Shown piece by piece: positions 1 through 9,341 of a stretch of DNA of 64,000 nucleotides. The translations under genes were made by a program, and so were the position numbers. The DNA is from Rugosimonospora acidiphila (lineage in GTDB: Bacteria > Actinomycetota > Actinomycetes > Mycobacteriales > Micromonosporaceae). The notes under the pieces are model-generated. The model worked only from the letters and a program-made list of their open reading frames with translations, was not told the DNA's origin and ran no database searches. Numbering within the stretch: position 1 is the stretch's first letter; every line of letters starts with the position of its first letter. The stretch spans positions 372,001-436,000 of the forward strand of contig NZ_BAABJQ010000002.1 of the NCBI RefSeq assembly GCF_039543385.1. The letters are read 5' to 3'.

Positions 1-1315
1 TGACGCAGGGTACCCGGAACCCGGAACCCAGCGGCATGCCCGGCTCGTAGAACTCGTCGGCCGTGCCAGCGGGCGGAACCACCGGGGGCACGTGGTCGAA
101 GAGCCCGTCGTTCTCGTCGTAGTTGATGACGAAGACGGTGGACTTCCACAGGTCGGGGTTGGCGGCGATGGCGGCGAGCTTGGACGCCAGGTAGGCGGCA
201 CCGTCGATCGGCCGCTGGGCCGGATGCTCGGTGACGGCGTTCGGCTGCAGGATCCAGCTGACCGTCGGGAGGGTGCCGTTGTGGCAGTCCTCCTCGAACG
301 AGGTGGTGTAGTCGAACGGCCTGCCGCTGTAGGGGTTGATCAGGCTCGGGTCCTGACCGGCGGCGCCATTGCCGTTCGGCGAACCGAAGAGAGTACTGCC
401 GAGGGCCGCGTTCTGATAGAGACCGAACGGCACGGTCTGGTCGGCGTTCCAGATCTTGGGGAACGCGAGGAAGAAATTGTGGTTGTTGTTGTCGAGGTTG
501 GCCTGCATCTGCGTGGGGGTTGTGGGCTGGGCGGTCGTGGCGCTCTTGAGCGGCTGGTAGACCTTCCACGAGATGCCCTCGTTCTGCAGCACCTCGGCGG
601 GGGTGGTCCACGACAGGGAAGCGCCGGCGAGCACCGAATTGCTGGTGATCGGGCCACCGGATGCCTGTACCGACCCGGTCATCCACATCAGCCGGTTCGG
701 GTAGGTCGGACCCATGATCGAGCAGTGGTAGTTGTCGCAAATCGTGAAGGCGTTGGCCAGCGCGTAGTGGAACGGGAGGTCGTCCTCGGTGAGGTACGCC
801 ATCGTGTACGGCCCGTTCGACTGCCCCTCGACGCTGCCGTGCGTGCGCACGAAGCTGTCCATCCGGCCGCCGTTCCAGCACTCGTGCTGGGGGCCGAAGT
901 CGTGCGTCAGTGAGCTCAGCGTCTGGCTGGGTGCGTGGAACGGCAACAGGTAGCCCAGCGGGTTGGCGGGGTCGGGCTGGTGGAAGACCGACAGGCCGTT
1001 GGGCAGCGTCATCGCGTCCGGGTCGCTGAAGCCGCGCACTCCGGGCAGGGTGCCGAAGTAATGATCGAAGCTGCGGTTCTCGTTCATCAGGAAGACCAGG
1101 TGCTTGATCTGCGACGGGTCGAACTCGGGCAGGCCGTCGTCCTTCGCTGTCGTGGTGATGGCGCTCGCCGGGCGCATCGCCGACGGCAGGTAGGACGCGA
1201 GGCCGGCCCCGGCGACCAGCGCGGCCCCGCCGCCGAGCAGGAGGTTGCGTCGAGTCAGAGGCTTGAGGGAGGGGGTGCTGCGTTTGTCGCTCACGGTGTT
1301 GGCGTCCTCGCTCAC
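1..1315 (-). CDS. Phospholipase C / phosphoesterase family protein (C-terminus off the left edge)
   Basis: Secreted phosphoesterase of the bacterial phospholipase C/acid phosphatase family (PF04185-like), which cleaves phosphate esters such as phospholipid head groups outside the cell. The N-terminus has a twin-arginine type signal (LTRRNLLLGGGAALVAGAG). The mature part opens with the family hallmark IKHLVFLMNENRSFDHYFG, and the downstream motif FVINYDENDGLFDHVPP is also typical. GTG at 1315 is chosen because it overlaps the TGA of the upstream gene (GTGA overlap, translational coupling); a second in-frame GTG lies eight codons in. About 438 codons are visible and the family is usually 450-700 residues, so only the C-terminal tail is missing. 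The family call is secure; the physiological substrate is not determined by sequence. Confidence 0.9.
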   Translation of the reverse strand, partial: MSEDANTVSDKRSTPSLKPLTRRNLLLGGGAALVAGAGLASYLPSAMRPASAITTTAKDDGLPEFDPSQIKHLVFLMNENRSFDHYFGTLPGVRGFSDPDAMTLPNGLSVFHQPDPANPLGYLLPFHAPSQTLSSLTHDFGPQHECWNGGRMDSFVRTHGSVEGQSNGPYTMAYLTEDDLPFHYALANAFTICDNYHCSIMGPTYPNRLMWMTGSVQASGGPITSNSVLAGASLSWTTPAEVLQNEGISWKVYQPLKSATTAQPTTPTQMQANLDNNNHNFFLAFPKIWNADQTVPFGLYQNAALGSTLFGSPNGNGAAGQDPSLINPYSGRPFDYTTSFEEDCHNGTLPTVSWILQPNAVTEHPAQRPIDGAAYLASKLAAIAANPDLWKSTVFVINYDENDGLFDHVPPVVPPAGTADEFYEPGMPLGSGFRVPCV

Positions 1316-4300
1316 TTGATCTTCTTCTGCGCGCTGGTGGCACTCGCCGCGATGTAGCCGTTCGTCGCGCCCGTCACGCGTACGCTCAACTCCTGGCCCT
1401 TCAGCGCCTTGGTCGGGGTGAAGGTCGCCCCGGTCGCCCCTCGGATCGGCTTACCGTCGGCCAGCCACTGGTAGCTGAAGCACAGGCCCGAGGGCTCCCA
1501 GTTGCCGGTGTTCACGCGAACGGCGACGCCGGCGGCGACGTTGCCGGTGATGACGGGCTTGCCCGGCTTGACCGCGACGCTCACCACCAGCGTGTTGCTG
1601 GCCTCGCCGGCCGTGGTGAAACGGTAGCGGCCCGCGGCGGTCGCGGTGAAGCCGTACGACACGGTTCCGGAGCCGTTGGTGTGGAGCGTCTTGAGCGTCA
1701 CCCAACGCCCCCGGACCTCGTCCTGCACGGCGACCTCGGCGCCGCGCACCGGTCGCCGGGTCCTGGCGTCGGCCACCGTCGCCGTCAGGGTCACCTTGGT
1801 GCCGTACCCGACCTTCGTCGCGGACTGGCTCGCGTGCACGACGATCCCCGCGCTCGGGGCGGTCGGCGTGGCCTTGACCTCCATGGACGGATCCGAGGTG
1901 ACGGTGCCGTTGACGGCGACCACCTCGAACCAGTACGCACTGCCGTCGCGCAGCCCCGAGACCTGGCAACTGGTCGCGGTCGGCCCGGCGGTGCACGCCG
2001 GCTTCGACAGGTCTTCGCCGTGCGAGGTCGTGCCGGCGAAGACCTCGAACCCGGTGACGTTGTCCTCGGCCTCCCACGAGACGGTCACGGTGTGGTCGCC
2101 CGCCTTCGCGCTCACGTCGCCCGGGGCCGACGGGACCGTCCGGGTCACCCCGAAGGCCGCCGACGTGGCGCTCGCGTAGCCGCTCAAGGAGGCCACCAGG
2201 GTCACGCCGTCCGCGGCCTGCGACATCGCGCACGTGTACGTCGCCTGGCCCGCCGAGAGCGGGTGGGTCAGCCCGCCGTCGCAGGCCAGCGCTCCGGCCG
2301 GCACGCCCGCCGGGGCGAGCGTGACGCTGCCCGTGGCCGCCGGGTCGACGTGCCCGCCCGGTACCTCGGCCGCGAGCGTGACGGTGAACTGCTGCCCCTG
2401 GACCACCGACGACGGCGGCTGGGCGGTGAAGGCCAGCGTGCCACCGGCCGGGCCCGGCCCCGGCGTGCTCGGGACGGGCATGCCGGCGATCTCGTTGACG
2501 TGGCTGGAGTTCGCGTCGGCGACGAAGACGTCGCCGGTCGTGTTGTCGACGGTGATGCCCTCCGGCTGGATCGGCGGGTTCTTCACCATTGTCGAGATCG
2601 TGTCGTCGGGTTTCACCAGCCGGACGGCCTTGTTGGCGGTATCGGCGATGTAGAGGTTGCCCGCGGCATCCACCGCGATACCCTGCGGGTCGTTGAGCTG
2701 GGCATGGATCGCCGGACCGCCGTCGCCGCTGTCCGACGGAACGTAGTTGTTGGCGACATACGCCGCGTGGTCGCCCGCTACTGTCGAGATCGTGCCGACC
2801 GCGGCGTCCACGCGCCGGACCACGTTGTTGGCCGAGTCGGCGATGTAGAGGTTGCCGGCCGAGTCCACCGCGACCCCGTACGGCGAGGCGAGCTGCGCCG
2901 AGGTCGCCTTGCCGCCGTCACCGCTGTAGCCGAAGGTGGCCTTGCCGGCACGAGTCGAGATCGTGCCGGACGGGGTCACCTCGCGGATGACGTTGTTGCC
3001 GGAGTCGGCGATGAACAGGTCGCCGTCCGCGTCGAGCGCCAGTCCCTGCGGGTCGTACAGTTCCGCGGCGGTCGCTGGCCCGCCGTCACCCGAGTAGCCG
3101 CCGCTGCCGGTGCCGGCGTAGCGAACGATGGTGCCGTCGGCGGCGCGGATCTCGCGCACCACATCGTTCCCCGTGTCGGCGACGAACACGTTGCCCGCGT
3201 CGTCCACCGCGACGCCGGCGGGGTACATCAGGAACGCCGAGGTCGCCGGCCCCCCGTCACCGGAGCCGCCGGTGCCCGCGGCGCCCGCGACCGTCTTGGC
3301 GCTGCCGCCACCGGTCGTCATCGACCCGACTGTGCTGTTGGCCGTCTCGGCGACGTAGAGGGTGCCCCTGCCGTTGGTGGCTACCGCGGCACCGTGCCCG
3401 GTCGACGGCGACAGGGTGGTCTGGCTGAACGTTGCCGGGATCGTCGCCGCGCAGACGTTCGGCGGGCTCGCGGTGTTGAACAGCGGTGTGGTCTGGGCCT
3501 GCTGCGCGGCGAAATCGCGGCCATTGTTGTGCGTGTTCGTGCATCCGCTGTCGTTGCGGTAGTCGCCCTCGGTCGCCGTCAGCGCCGGGGCCGGCACACC
3601 CAGCGAGTACGTTGCCTGGCCCGTGCTGACCGAATCGATGACGTCGGAGGCCGGCAAATCGACCTCCTGCCCCGATCCGTCGACCAGCGCGACGATGCCG
3701 TCCTGGGCGAGGTCGAGGTCCGGGGCGGTCTGGTCCGGTGCGACGCTCAGGTCGGACTCGTCGCCTTGCCCGGTGTCGTGGCCGGCCAGCAGGAAGTACT
3801 GGCCCGGTGCCAGGGTGGTGTCGTCGAGTGCCGCGGTGGCCCCGGGCACCGGCGTACCGTCGGCCGCGAAGTACTGCAGCGAGAGCCCGCCGAGCGAGAC
3901 CGAGGTGGTCTGGCTGGCGTTGAGCAGCTCGACGAAGTCGTTCGCGAAATAGGAACCCGGCTCCCCGCCGCCGCCGTACACGGCGGAGATCTGGAGCTGA
4001 CTGTCGGCGGCGGGGATCGAGCTGAACGCTGTCTTGTCCAGCTGCGCGACCTGGCCGGCCGAGAGCGGGCGGCCCCAGATCTGCGCCTGCTCGACGGAGG
4101 CGGGGATGTAGTTCTCCGCGCCGCCGGTGGCCGAGGTGTCGGCTCCGAGGGTGAAGCTCTGGCCGGCGGAGCCGGGCAGGGTGATCGGGCCGGATGCGGC
4201 GACCTGGCCGACCTGCAGGCCGTTGAGGTAGAGCGTGATGTTCGCGCCGTCGTACACGCCCACGGCGTCGTACCAGGTGTTGGCGGACGGCAGGGTCACG

Positions 4301-6159
4301 ATCGGCCCGGTGTAGCCGCCGGCGGTGTCGGCCTCGAAACTGATTTTGTTGCCGACGATCACGAAGCCGTAGCCGCCGTTGTTCTTGTCCGAGCAGACCG
4401 ATGGCCCACTCAGGTAGCCGGTGGACGTCTTGGTGGTGAATTCGCCGTTGTACTTGAAGACGCACTGCATCGCGACCGAGTTCGCCAGTGCCGGCCACCG
4501 GCCCGACAGGTCGAAGGCGTAGGCGTCGCTCGTGCCGTTGAAGCTCGCCACGTCGCTGCCGAGCTTCGGGTCGGGGGCGATCGCCGGCGAGCCGATCCGC
4601 TTGGCCGGCGTGCCGTGGGCGTAGTCGAGCGGCGTGCCGCTGGCGAAGCTCACGTCCAGCACGTCGCCGGATCCGACCGGCTCGGTGCTGACGTTCTGCG
4701 CGTACAGGGCGGCGACCTGGGCCGCGCTCAACGGACCCGACCAGATCCGTGCCGCCGCGACCGAGGAGGGGATGTAGTTCTCCGCGCCGTCGGTGGACGA
4801 CACGTCCGCGCCGAGGTTGAAGTCCCGGCCGGCGGCGCCGGGCAGCTTGATCGGGCCGGATGCGGCGGTCTGCCCGACCCGCACGCCGTTGAGGTAAAGC
4901 GTGAGGTTCGTACCGTCGTACACGCCCACGGCGTCGTACCACGTGTCGGCGGCGGGCAGGGTCGTGTGAGCCAGCGTGTAGGCGCCGTTGAAGTAGCCCT
5001 GGAAGCTGAACTCGTTCCCGACCAGGACGAAGCCGTAGCCGCCGCTGTTCTTGTCCGAGCAGACCGACGGGCCGGAGGATCCGGAGCCGGGTGTCAGGGT
5101 GCCGTTGTACCTGAAGTAGCACTCGACCGTGACGGCGTTCTGGAGCGACGGCCAGTACGGGCTGAGGTCGAAGCCGTACGCGTCGCTGCTGCCGTCGAAG
5201 GTCGCGACCCCGGTGGCGAGGGTCGGGTCGGTCGCGATCGTCGGCGCGCCCATCGTCTTGGCGGCGATGTTGTTCGCGTGGTCGACCGGCGCGCCGGAGG
5301 CGAAGTCGACGTCAAGCACGTCGGGCGTGAGCGTCGGTGGGGTACTGGTGCCGCCGGTGCCGGTCGGACTCGGCGTCGGTGAGGCGGTCGGCGTCGGCAC
5401 GTCGTTCGCGGCGTACAGCGCGCTGATCTGGTCGGCGGTCAACACGGTGCTGTAGAGGCCGACCTGCGCGACGCTGGCGGCGCCGAAGGACTCGATGCTG
5501 CCGAGCGTGCCGGCCGCGGAATCGGCACCGAGAGTGAGGTGGGTCGCGCTCGCGCTGGGAGCGTGGATCGCCCCGGTTGCCGGAGTCTGCGCGACGAGCG
5601 TGCCGTTGAGGTAGAGGTCGACGTTGCTACCGTCGTAGGTGCCCACCGCGTCGTACCAGGTGCCGCCGGCGATCGGCGCGGTTGCCAGGGTGTACGACGT
5701 CGACGCGGCAGCGACCTGGAACTCCACGGAGCTGCCCACGACGGTGACCGAGAAACCGCCGCCCTGCTTGTCAGAGCAGACGGACTGGCCGCTCGAGCCC
5801 GTGCCCGTGGAGCCGCTCAGCGTGCCGTTGAAACGGAAGTAGCACTCGAGCGAGATGGTGTCGGTGATGCTCGGCCACTCGGCACCCAGGTCGTAGGTGT
5901 ACCCGTTCTGGCTGCCGTCGAAGGTGGCCACCTGACGGCCCGCGGCGTCGTCCCCAGCAATGGTCGGAGCCGGCGAGCCGACGGTCGTCAGCGTGAGGTT
6001 GCGCGCGGTGTCGGCGGCCGATCCGTTCGCGAAGTTCACGTTGAGCAGGTCGGGGACGGGCACCGGGGCGGCGGATGCCCGCGTGGCGACGACGGTGATG
6101 GCGGCGACGAAGGCGAGCGCGACAGCGGTCACGGCGGCCGGCAATGCCCTGGTCTTCAC
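1312..6159 (-). CDS. Giant secreted multidomain protein: three LamG, lamin-tail, NHL propeller, FN3/Ig-like
   Basis: Secreted modular protein of about 1615 residues with no obvious catalytic centre. Order: signal peptide ending near ASA-AP; three LamG/concanavalin-like domains separated first by a P/T/S-rich linker (PTPTASPTPSPTGTGG); a lamin-tail-like domain (YFANDFVELLNAS); a run of about six NHL repeats (GDGGPA..AxLxxPxGVAVDxAGNxYIADxxNNVVR) expected to fold as a beta-propeller; an Ig-like region; one FN3; and C-terminal Ig-like modules. The second and third LamG copies are much closer to each other than to the first, suggesting recent duplication. GTG 6159 is preferred over the in-frame GTG at 6180 because GAGGAA precedes it and the signal peptide then starts directly. 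It is coupled to the phospholipase gene by a 4-nt overlap. An adhesive or substrate-binding role is inferred. Confidence 0.85.
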   Translation of the reverse strand: MKTRALPAAVTAVALAFVAAITVVATRASAAPVPVPDLLNVNFANGSAADTARNLTLTTVGSPAPTIAGDDAAGRQVATFDGSQNGYTYDLGAEWPSITDTISLECYFRFNGTLSGSTGTGSSGQSVCSDKQGGGFSVTVVGSSVEFQVAAASTSYTLATAPIAGGTWYDAVGTYDGSNVDLYLNGTLVAQTPATGAIHAPSASATHLTLGADSAAGTLGSIESFGAASVAQVGLYSTVLTADQISALYAANDVPTPTASPTPSPTGTGGTSTPPTLTPDVLDVDFASGAPVDHANNIAAKTMGAPTIATDPTLATGVATFDGSSDAYGFDLSPYWPSLQNAVTVECYFRYNGTLTPGSGSSGPSVCSDKNSGGYGFVLVGNEFSFQGYFNGAYTLAHTTLPAADTWYDAVGVYDGTNLTLYLNGVRVGQTAASGPIKLPGAAGRDFNLGADVSSTDGAENYIPSSVAAARIWSGPLSAAQVAALYAQNVSTEPVGSGDVLDVSFASGTPLDYAHGTPAKRIGSPAIAPDPKLGSDVASFNGTSDAYAFDLSGRWPALANSVAMQCVFKYNGEFTTKTSTGYLSGPSVCSDKNNGGYGFVIVGNKISFEADTAGGYTGPIVTLPSANTWYDAVGVYDGANITLYLNGLQVGQVAASGPITLPGSAGQSFTLGADTSATGGAENYIPASVEQAQIWGRPLSAGQVAQLDKTAFSSIPAADSQLQISAVYGGGGEPGSYFANDFVELLNASQTTSVSLGGLSLQYFAADGTPVPGATAALDDTTLAPGQYFLLAGHDTGQGDESDLSVAPDQTAPDLDLAQDGIVALVDGSGQEVDLPASDVIDSVSTGQATYSLGVPAPALTATEGDYRNDSGCTNTHNNGRDFAAQQAQTTPLFNTASPPNVCAATIPATFSQTTLSPSTGHGAAVATNGRGTLYVAETANSTVGSMTTGGGSAKTVAGAAGTGGSGDGGPATSAFLMYPAGVAVDDAGNVFVADTGNDVVREIRAADGTIVRYAGTGSGGYSGDGGPATAAELYDPQGLALDADGDLFIADSGNNVIREVTPSGTISTRAGKATFGYSGDGGKATSAQLASPYGVAVDSAGNLYIADSANNVVRRVDAAVGTISTVAGDHAAYVANNYVPSDSGDGGPAIHAQLNDPQGIAVDAAGNLYIADTANKAVRLVKPDDTISTMVKNPPIQPEGITVDNTTGDVFVADANSSHVNEIAGMPVPSTPGPGPAGGTLAFTAQPPSSVVQGQQFTVTLAAEVPGGHVDPAATGSVTLAPAGVPAGALACDGGLTHPLSAGQATYTCAMSQAADGVTLVASLSGYASATSAAFGVTRTVPSAPGDVSAKAGDHTVTVSWEAEDNVTGFEVFAGTTSHGEDLSKPACTAGPTATSCQVSGLRDGSAYWFEVVAVNGTVTSDPSMEVKATPTAPSAGIVVHASQSATKVGYGTKVTLTATVADARTRRPVRGAEVAVQDEVRGRWVTLKTLHTNGSGTVSYGFTATAAGRYRFTTAGEASNTLVVSVAVKPGKPVITGNVAAGVAVRVNTGNWEPSGLCFSYQWLADGKPIRGATGATFTPTKALKGQELSVRVTGATNGYIAASATSAQKKIK

Positions 6160-6720
6160 GAATTCCTCGGCTTCTTCCACAGCGAGCTTCGGGGCGAGAC
6201 TGAGACTCGCCAGCGGGAATGAACGGCGAGTGGCCGCGGGCTGTTGCTAAGATCAACTCGTACGGACGAGTCTGCCGGAGTGGATTGTCACCGGCCCCTC
6301 GCGACGGCACGCGGTCTCCGCTCACGAACCTCACCGGGGCCGCCCGTCGAGGCGGGTGAACCCGTAGCCGTAGTCGTGCCACCCGTGTCCCGCCGCGCGG
6401 GCCTCCGCACGCTGGTGGGCGGCGGTGCTCCCGCACGGTGGCGACGGTGTGCTTGTCGATGGCGACCACGGGAGCTGTGGGAGCCGGAGGGTGAGACTCC
6501 CTCCGGCCACCCGCCAGGGCACTTCTACCTTCCCGGACAACGCCGCCAGCCCGGCGGACCAGCGGGCGACGCCGAGACCATCCGTGGCGGACACGATGGC
6601 GGGCAGCGCGGCTGTGGCGGGCGTCCCCAGGAGCCGAGGCACGACCGGCCGCCGGACCGCTTTGCGCCGCTCCCGGATATTTGAGCCATATGTCCGGCAG
6701 GTCCGTGTAACGATTGTTTC
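6160..6720. other. Intergenic region without a confident gene
   Basis: About 560 bases between the divergent 6159 and 6721 starts. Several open frames exist but none has a recognisable domain or a convincing ribosome site. A short inverted repeat, ACTCGT-acgg-ACGAGT, lies at 6256-6271, about 100 bases upstream of the giant-protein gene, and could be an operator. No promoter can be assigned with confidence. Confidence 0.5.
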
Positions 6721-7938
6721 GTGCGATCAGATGTGGTCGGCTTCGGGCGAGCCGTGCGCCGGTTCGGCCCGTTGTTGCTGCGCCTGGCCGGCGGCGTCAC
6801 CGTGCTGTGGTTTCTCGTGCGGCTGCTGGGTTCGGCCCCGTTCGAGGAGGGCCTGCGGGCGGTCACCTGGCCGGCGGTCGTGGCCGCCGTCACGCTCACA
6901 GCCCTGACTACGGTGTTTTCTGCCTGGCGGTGGCGGGTCGTCGCCCGGGCACTCGGCATCGGAATTGGCTGGCCGGGCGCGATCTGCGCCTACTACCGTT
7001 CTCTGTTCCTCAACTCCGTACTCATCGGCGGTGTTATCGGGGACGTGCACCGGGCGGTCGCTCATGGCCGGCGCGCTGGAGACGTGGCGCTGGGGGTGCG
7101 CGCGGTGGCGTGGGAGCGGCTGTGGGGTCAGGTCATCCAGGCCGTGGTGACCGCCGTCGTATTGCTGACGCTGCCCTCGCCGGTTCGGCCCGCGCTGCCG
7201 TACTTTCTCGTGGGTGTCGCGGGCATAGCCGTGTGTGCCGCGCTGGTGGTGCGCGGCGCGGCTCGCCGTGGCTGGTCGCGGCTGGCACGCGCGGCCAGGG
7301 CCACTTCTGATGACCTGCGTTGCCAGCTGCTGGCCCCGCGCGTCTGGCCCCAGCTCATGCTGGCATCGGTGCTGAACGTGGCCGGGCACACGGCTACGTT
7401 CGTCATCGCGGCCCGAGTCGCCGGCTGCACCGCGCCCCTGGGCGAACTCGTCGCGCTGCTGATGGTGGTCCAGACCGCAGTGGTGATCCCCTTGAGTATT
7501 GGCGGATGGGGGCTACGGGAGGGTGCCGCCGCCTGGGCCTTCGCCGCAGCCGGGCTCGGCGCGGCCACCGGGGTCACGATCGCCATGCTCTATGCGGTCC
7601 TCATGCTGGCCGCGGTTGCCCCGGGCGCTGGCCTACTGCTGGGGGACGCCGTTCGCCGCGGTCGCGGCCCCGGCCACCCGGGCGAGTCGGGCCGACCCGG
7701 TCTGGCCCTCAGACCTGGGAGGGCGTTCCTGGCTGACCGGCGGGCACCGGGTGACCGGCCGCAGCACCCGGCGAACGGCGCCCTTGACCTGGTGCGAGGC
7801 CGCGCGGCTCGTCCCGTGTCACCGGTGAGTGTTCGGCAGCCAGCGGTGCGACTGAGGTCCCCAGCCACGCGAGGCGGTCGAGCGGATTGCCAACCACGGC
7901 GGGCTGATCTTCTGTCTGCCCTGCCGGGTTGTGGATGA
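6721..7938 (+). CDS. Lysylphosphatidylglycerol synthase-like (YbhN/UPF0104) membrane protein, aberrant C-terminus
   Basis: Polytopic inner-membrane protein of the LPG_synthase_TM (UPF0104/YbhN) type. Roughly residues 15-305 contain eight hydrophobic segments and the family-like stretches SLFLNSVLIGGVIGDVHRA and IPLSIGGWGLREGAAAW. Relatives sit beside CDP-alcohol phosphatidyltransferases and act in lipid or polyprenol transport; the exact reaction here is unknown. The GTG start at 6721 begins directly before the first membrane segment. Family members usually end near residue 310-330. Here the last 90 or so residues are Pro/Arg-rich and overlap a different reading frame (about 7856-8047) that looks more protein-like, so the true C-terminus was probably lost by frameshift or recombination. 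Confidence 0.7.
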   Translation: MRSDVVGFGRAVRRFGPLLLRLAGGVTVLWFLVRLLGSAPFEEGLRAVTWPAVVAAVTLTALTTVFSAWRWRVVARALGIGIGWPGAICAYYRSLFLNSVLIGGVIGDVHRAVAHGRRAGDVALGVRAVAWERLWGQVIQAVVTAVVLLTLPSPVRPALPYFLVGVAGIAVCAALVVRGAARRGWSRLARAARATSDDLRCQLLAPRVWPQLMLASVLNVAGHTATFVIAARVAGCTAPLGELVALLMVVQTAVVIPLSIGGWGLREGAAAWAFAAAGLGAATGVTIAMLYAVLMLAAVAPGAGLLLGDAVRRGRGPGHPGESGRPGLALRPGRAFLADRRAPGDRPQHPANGALDLVRGRAARPVSPVSVRQPAVRLRSPATRGGRADCQPRRADLLSALPGCG

Positions 7939-8047
7939 GCTCGCTGCGATGGTGGCTAACCTGACCGCGCGTGGCATCGGTCGACTGTTCGCCAAGGGCG
8001 GGACCATGATTCACACCCACCTGAGAAGCAGGAGGAGCAATCGATGA
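7856..8047 (+). pseudogene. C-terminal remnant of an unidentified gene, coupled to the SRPBCC gene
   Basis: An open frame without a plausible full-length start encodes a protein-like tail, including HGGLIFCLPCRVVDELAAM and LTARGIGRLFAKGGTMIHTH. It ends in TGA at 8045-8047, overlapping the ATG at 8044 in an ATGA arrangement typical of real operon neighbours. Its 5' part is closed by a stop at 7853 and replaced by the tail of the 6721 frame. The parent family was not recognised. Interpreted as the surviving end of a gene that once preceded the SRPBCC gene. Confidence 0.45.
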
Positions 8048-8577
8048 CAATCAGAACCGAGAGCCGCATAACCATCGCTAGCGGCTTCCGTGAGGTGTGG
8101 GCGTATGTCTGTGACGTCGGACGCTGGCCGGAGTGGGCGCCAACGGTTCTCGAATGCTGGGTCCGCGGAGGAGCTCCGCTTCAGCCCGGCTCGCGGGTGG
8201 AGCAGCGGGCTAAGGGGATACTCGGGTTGACTCGCGGCCGGAGCCAGCAGGTGACCGCTGTCGAGGAGCCCCGCTACGTGGCATTCGCCGGGCCGATGGG
8301 TACTTCCGCGGCGCGCTGGGCAATGGAACTCGAGCCAGTGGATGATAGGCAGACCGACGCCAAGATGTGGATCGAAGTCGACCTCGCGGGCATCATGCGC
8401 ACAATCCCCGGCCGTACTCTCCAAGGCAGAATTCAGCGGGTGAGCGATCTCGAGATGGCGGCGATCAAAGCTGCGGTCGAGTCCGGTACACGCAATGGCG
8501 CGGAGTCCCAGATGGGGTGGCGCCCCGTTTCTACGCGACGCTACCGAGATCGAGGAGCACGCCGTGAGGCAGACTGA
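8044..8577 (+). CDS. SRPBCC (START-like / polyketide cyclase-dehydrase) family protein
   Basis: Predicted 177-residue soluble protein with the helix-grip SRPBCC fold, which binds hydrophobic ligands. The N-terminal pattern TIRTESRITIASGFREVWAY followed by VCDVGRWPEWAPTV is the standard SRPBCC opening; basic strands follow and a long C-terminal helix (LQGRIQRVSDLEMAAIKAAVE) closes the cavity. AGGAGG about eight bases before ATG 8044 is a strong ribosome site. The gene overlaps the upstream remnant (ATGA) and the downstream methyltransferase start, so it is translated as part of an operon. The Arg-rich last 20 residues lie inside that overlap. Ligand or substrate cannot be read from sequence; a role in modifying a lipid or secondary metabolite is inferred from neighbours. 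Confidence 0.8.
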   Translation: MTIRTESRITIASGFREVWAYVCDVGRWPEWAPTVLECWVRGGAPLQPGSRVEQRAKGILGLTRGRSQQVTAVEEPRYVAFAGPMGTSAARWAMELEPVDDRQTDAKMWIEVDLAGIMRTIPGRTLQGRIQRVSDLEMAAIKAAVESGTRNGAESQMGWRPVSTRRYRDRGARREAD

Positions 8578-9286
8578 CAGTACGCGGGAACGTCTGATCA
8601 AGGTATACCGCAAGAAGGCGAAGCACTACGACATCACCTCCCGGCTCTACCCCGCGCCCTGCTACCCCCAGCGGGCACAACGCCTCCGGGCCGTACAGGC
8701 GCTCGGCCTTCGCGCGGGTGACAGCGTGATCGACATCGCATGCGGCACAGGCCTGAACTTCCGGCTGATCGAGGAGGTAATCGGTCCCCACGGCCGGATC
8801 GTCGGCGTCGATCTGACCGACGCGATGCTCGCCCAGGCCCAGGATCGGATCGAGACGAACGGCTGGAGCAATATCAGCCTCGTGCAAGCCGACGCGGCGA
8901 ACTTCGACTTCCCAACGGAGGTCGACGCGATCCTGTCCACGTACGCCCTGTCACAGGTGCCCGAGTGCGCAGAGGTCATCGCCCACGGCGCTGCAGCCCT
9001 TTCCGGAGGCGGACGCTGGGTCGTGCTGGATCTCAAGGTTCCCGACAACACGCCTGGGTGGCTGACGCAGCTCGGAACCGCGATTGTGCGGCCTTTCGCC
9101 TCCATAGATGAGTGGATCATGCGCCGCCCGTGCGACACGATTCGCGCAGCCATGCAGAAGGAACTGGCCGATCTCTCCTGGACCGAGTTGTTCTTCGGGA
9201 CCGCCTTCCTGGCTGCCGGGTCCGCGGCCCTGGAAAATTCGGTTACGACCGCGAGGGGGCAGCGGCCATCGGTGACCATCGGCTGA
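8564..9286 (+). CDS. Class I SAM-dependent methyltransferase (UbiE-like)
   Basis: Cytosolic methyltransferase of 240 residues. Motif I is VIDIACGTGLNF, the acidic residue ending strand 2 is in VGVDLTDAML, and motif II-like ILSTYALSQVPECAEV and motif III-like GGGRWVVLDLKVPD follow in the usual order. GTG 8564 is preferred to the longer frame opening at 8495 because a GAGGAG site lies seven bases upstream and the first residues (RQTDSTRERLIKVYRKKAKHYD) match the usual N-terminal helix. It overlaps the SRPBCC gene by 14 bases. The substrate is unknown; the UbiE-like architecture and the YDITSRLY element suggest a lipophilic or quinone-like acceptor. Confidence 0.85.
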   Translation: MRQTDSTRERLIKVYRKKAKHYDITSRLYPAPCYPQRAQRLRAVQALGLRAGDSVIDIACGTGLNFRLIEEVIGPHGRIVGVDLTDAMLAQAQDRIETNGWSNISLVQADAANFDFPTEVDAILSTYALSQVPECAEVIAHGAAALSGGGRWVVLDLKVPDNTPGWLTQLGTAIVRPFASIDEWIMRRPCDTIRAAMQKELADLSWTELFFGTAFLAAGSAALENSVTTARGQRPSVTIG

Positions 9287-9341
9287 CAAAGCATCCTCTC
9301 GCCTGAGGCCCGGCACCGACGCGAGGCCTTGGCGGACAAGT

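Noticed and set aside
1681..5382. A 1233-codon open frame on the plus strand opposite the LamG/NHL gene
   Set aside because: It is Arg/Gly/Val-rich with no domain, signal or ribosome site, and is the expected antisense shadow of a high-GC gene whose own strand encodes clear domains.
6331..6642. Minus-strand 103-codon frame in the 6.2-6.7 kb gap
   Set aside because: Some protein-like stretches (PATAALPAIVSATDGLGVAR) but no ribosome site, family or conserved context; could be decayed, not supportable as a gene.
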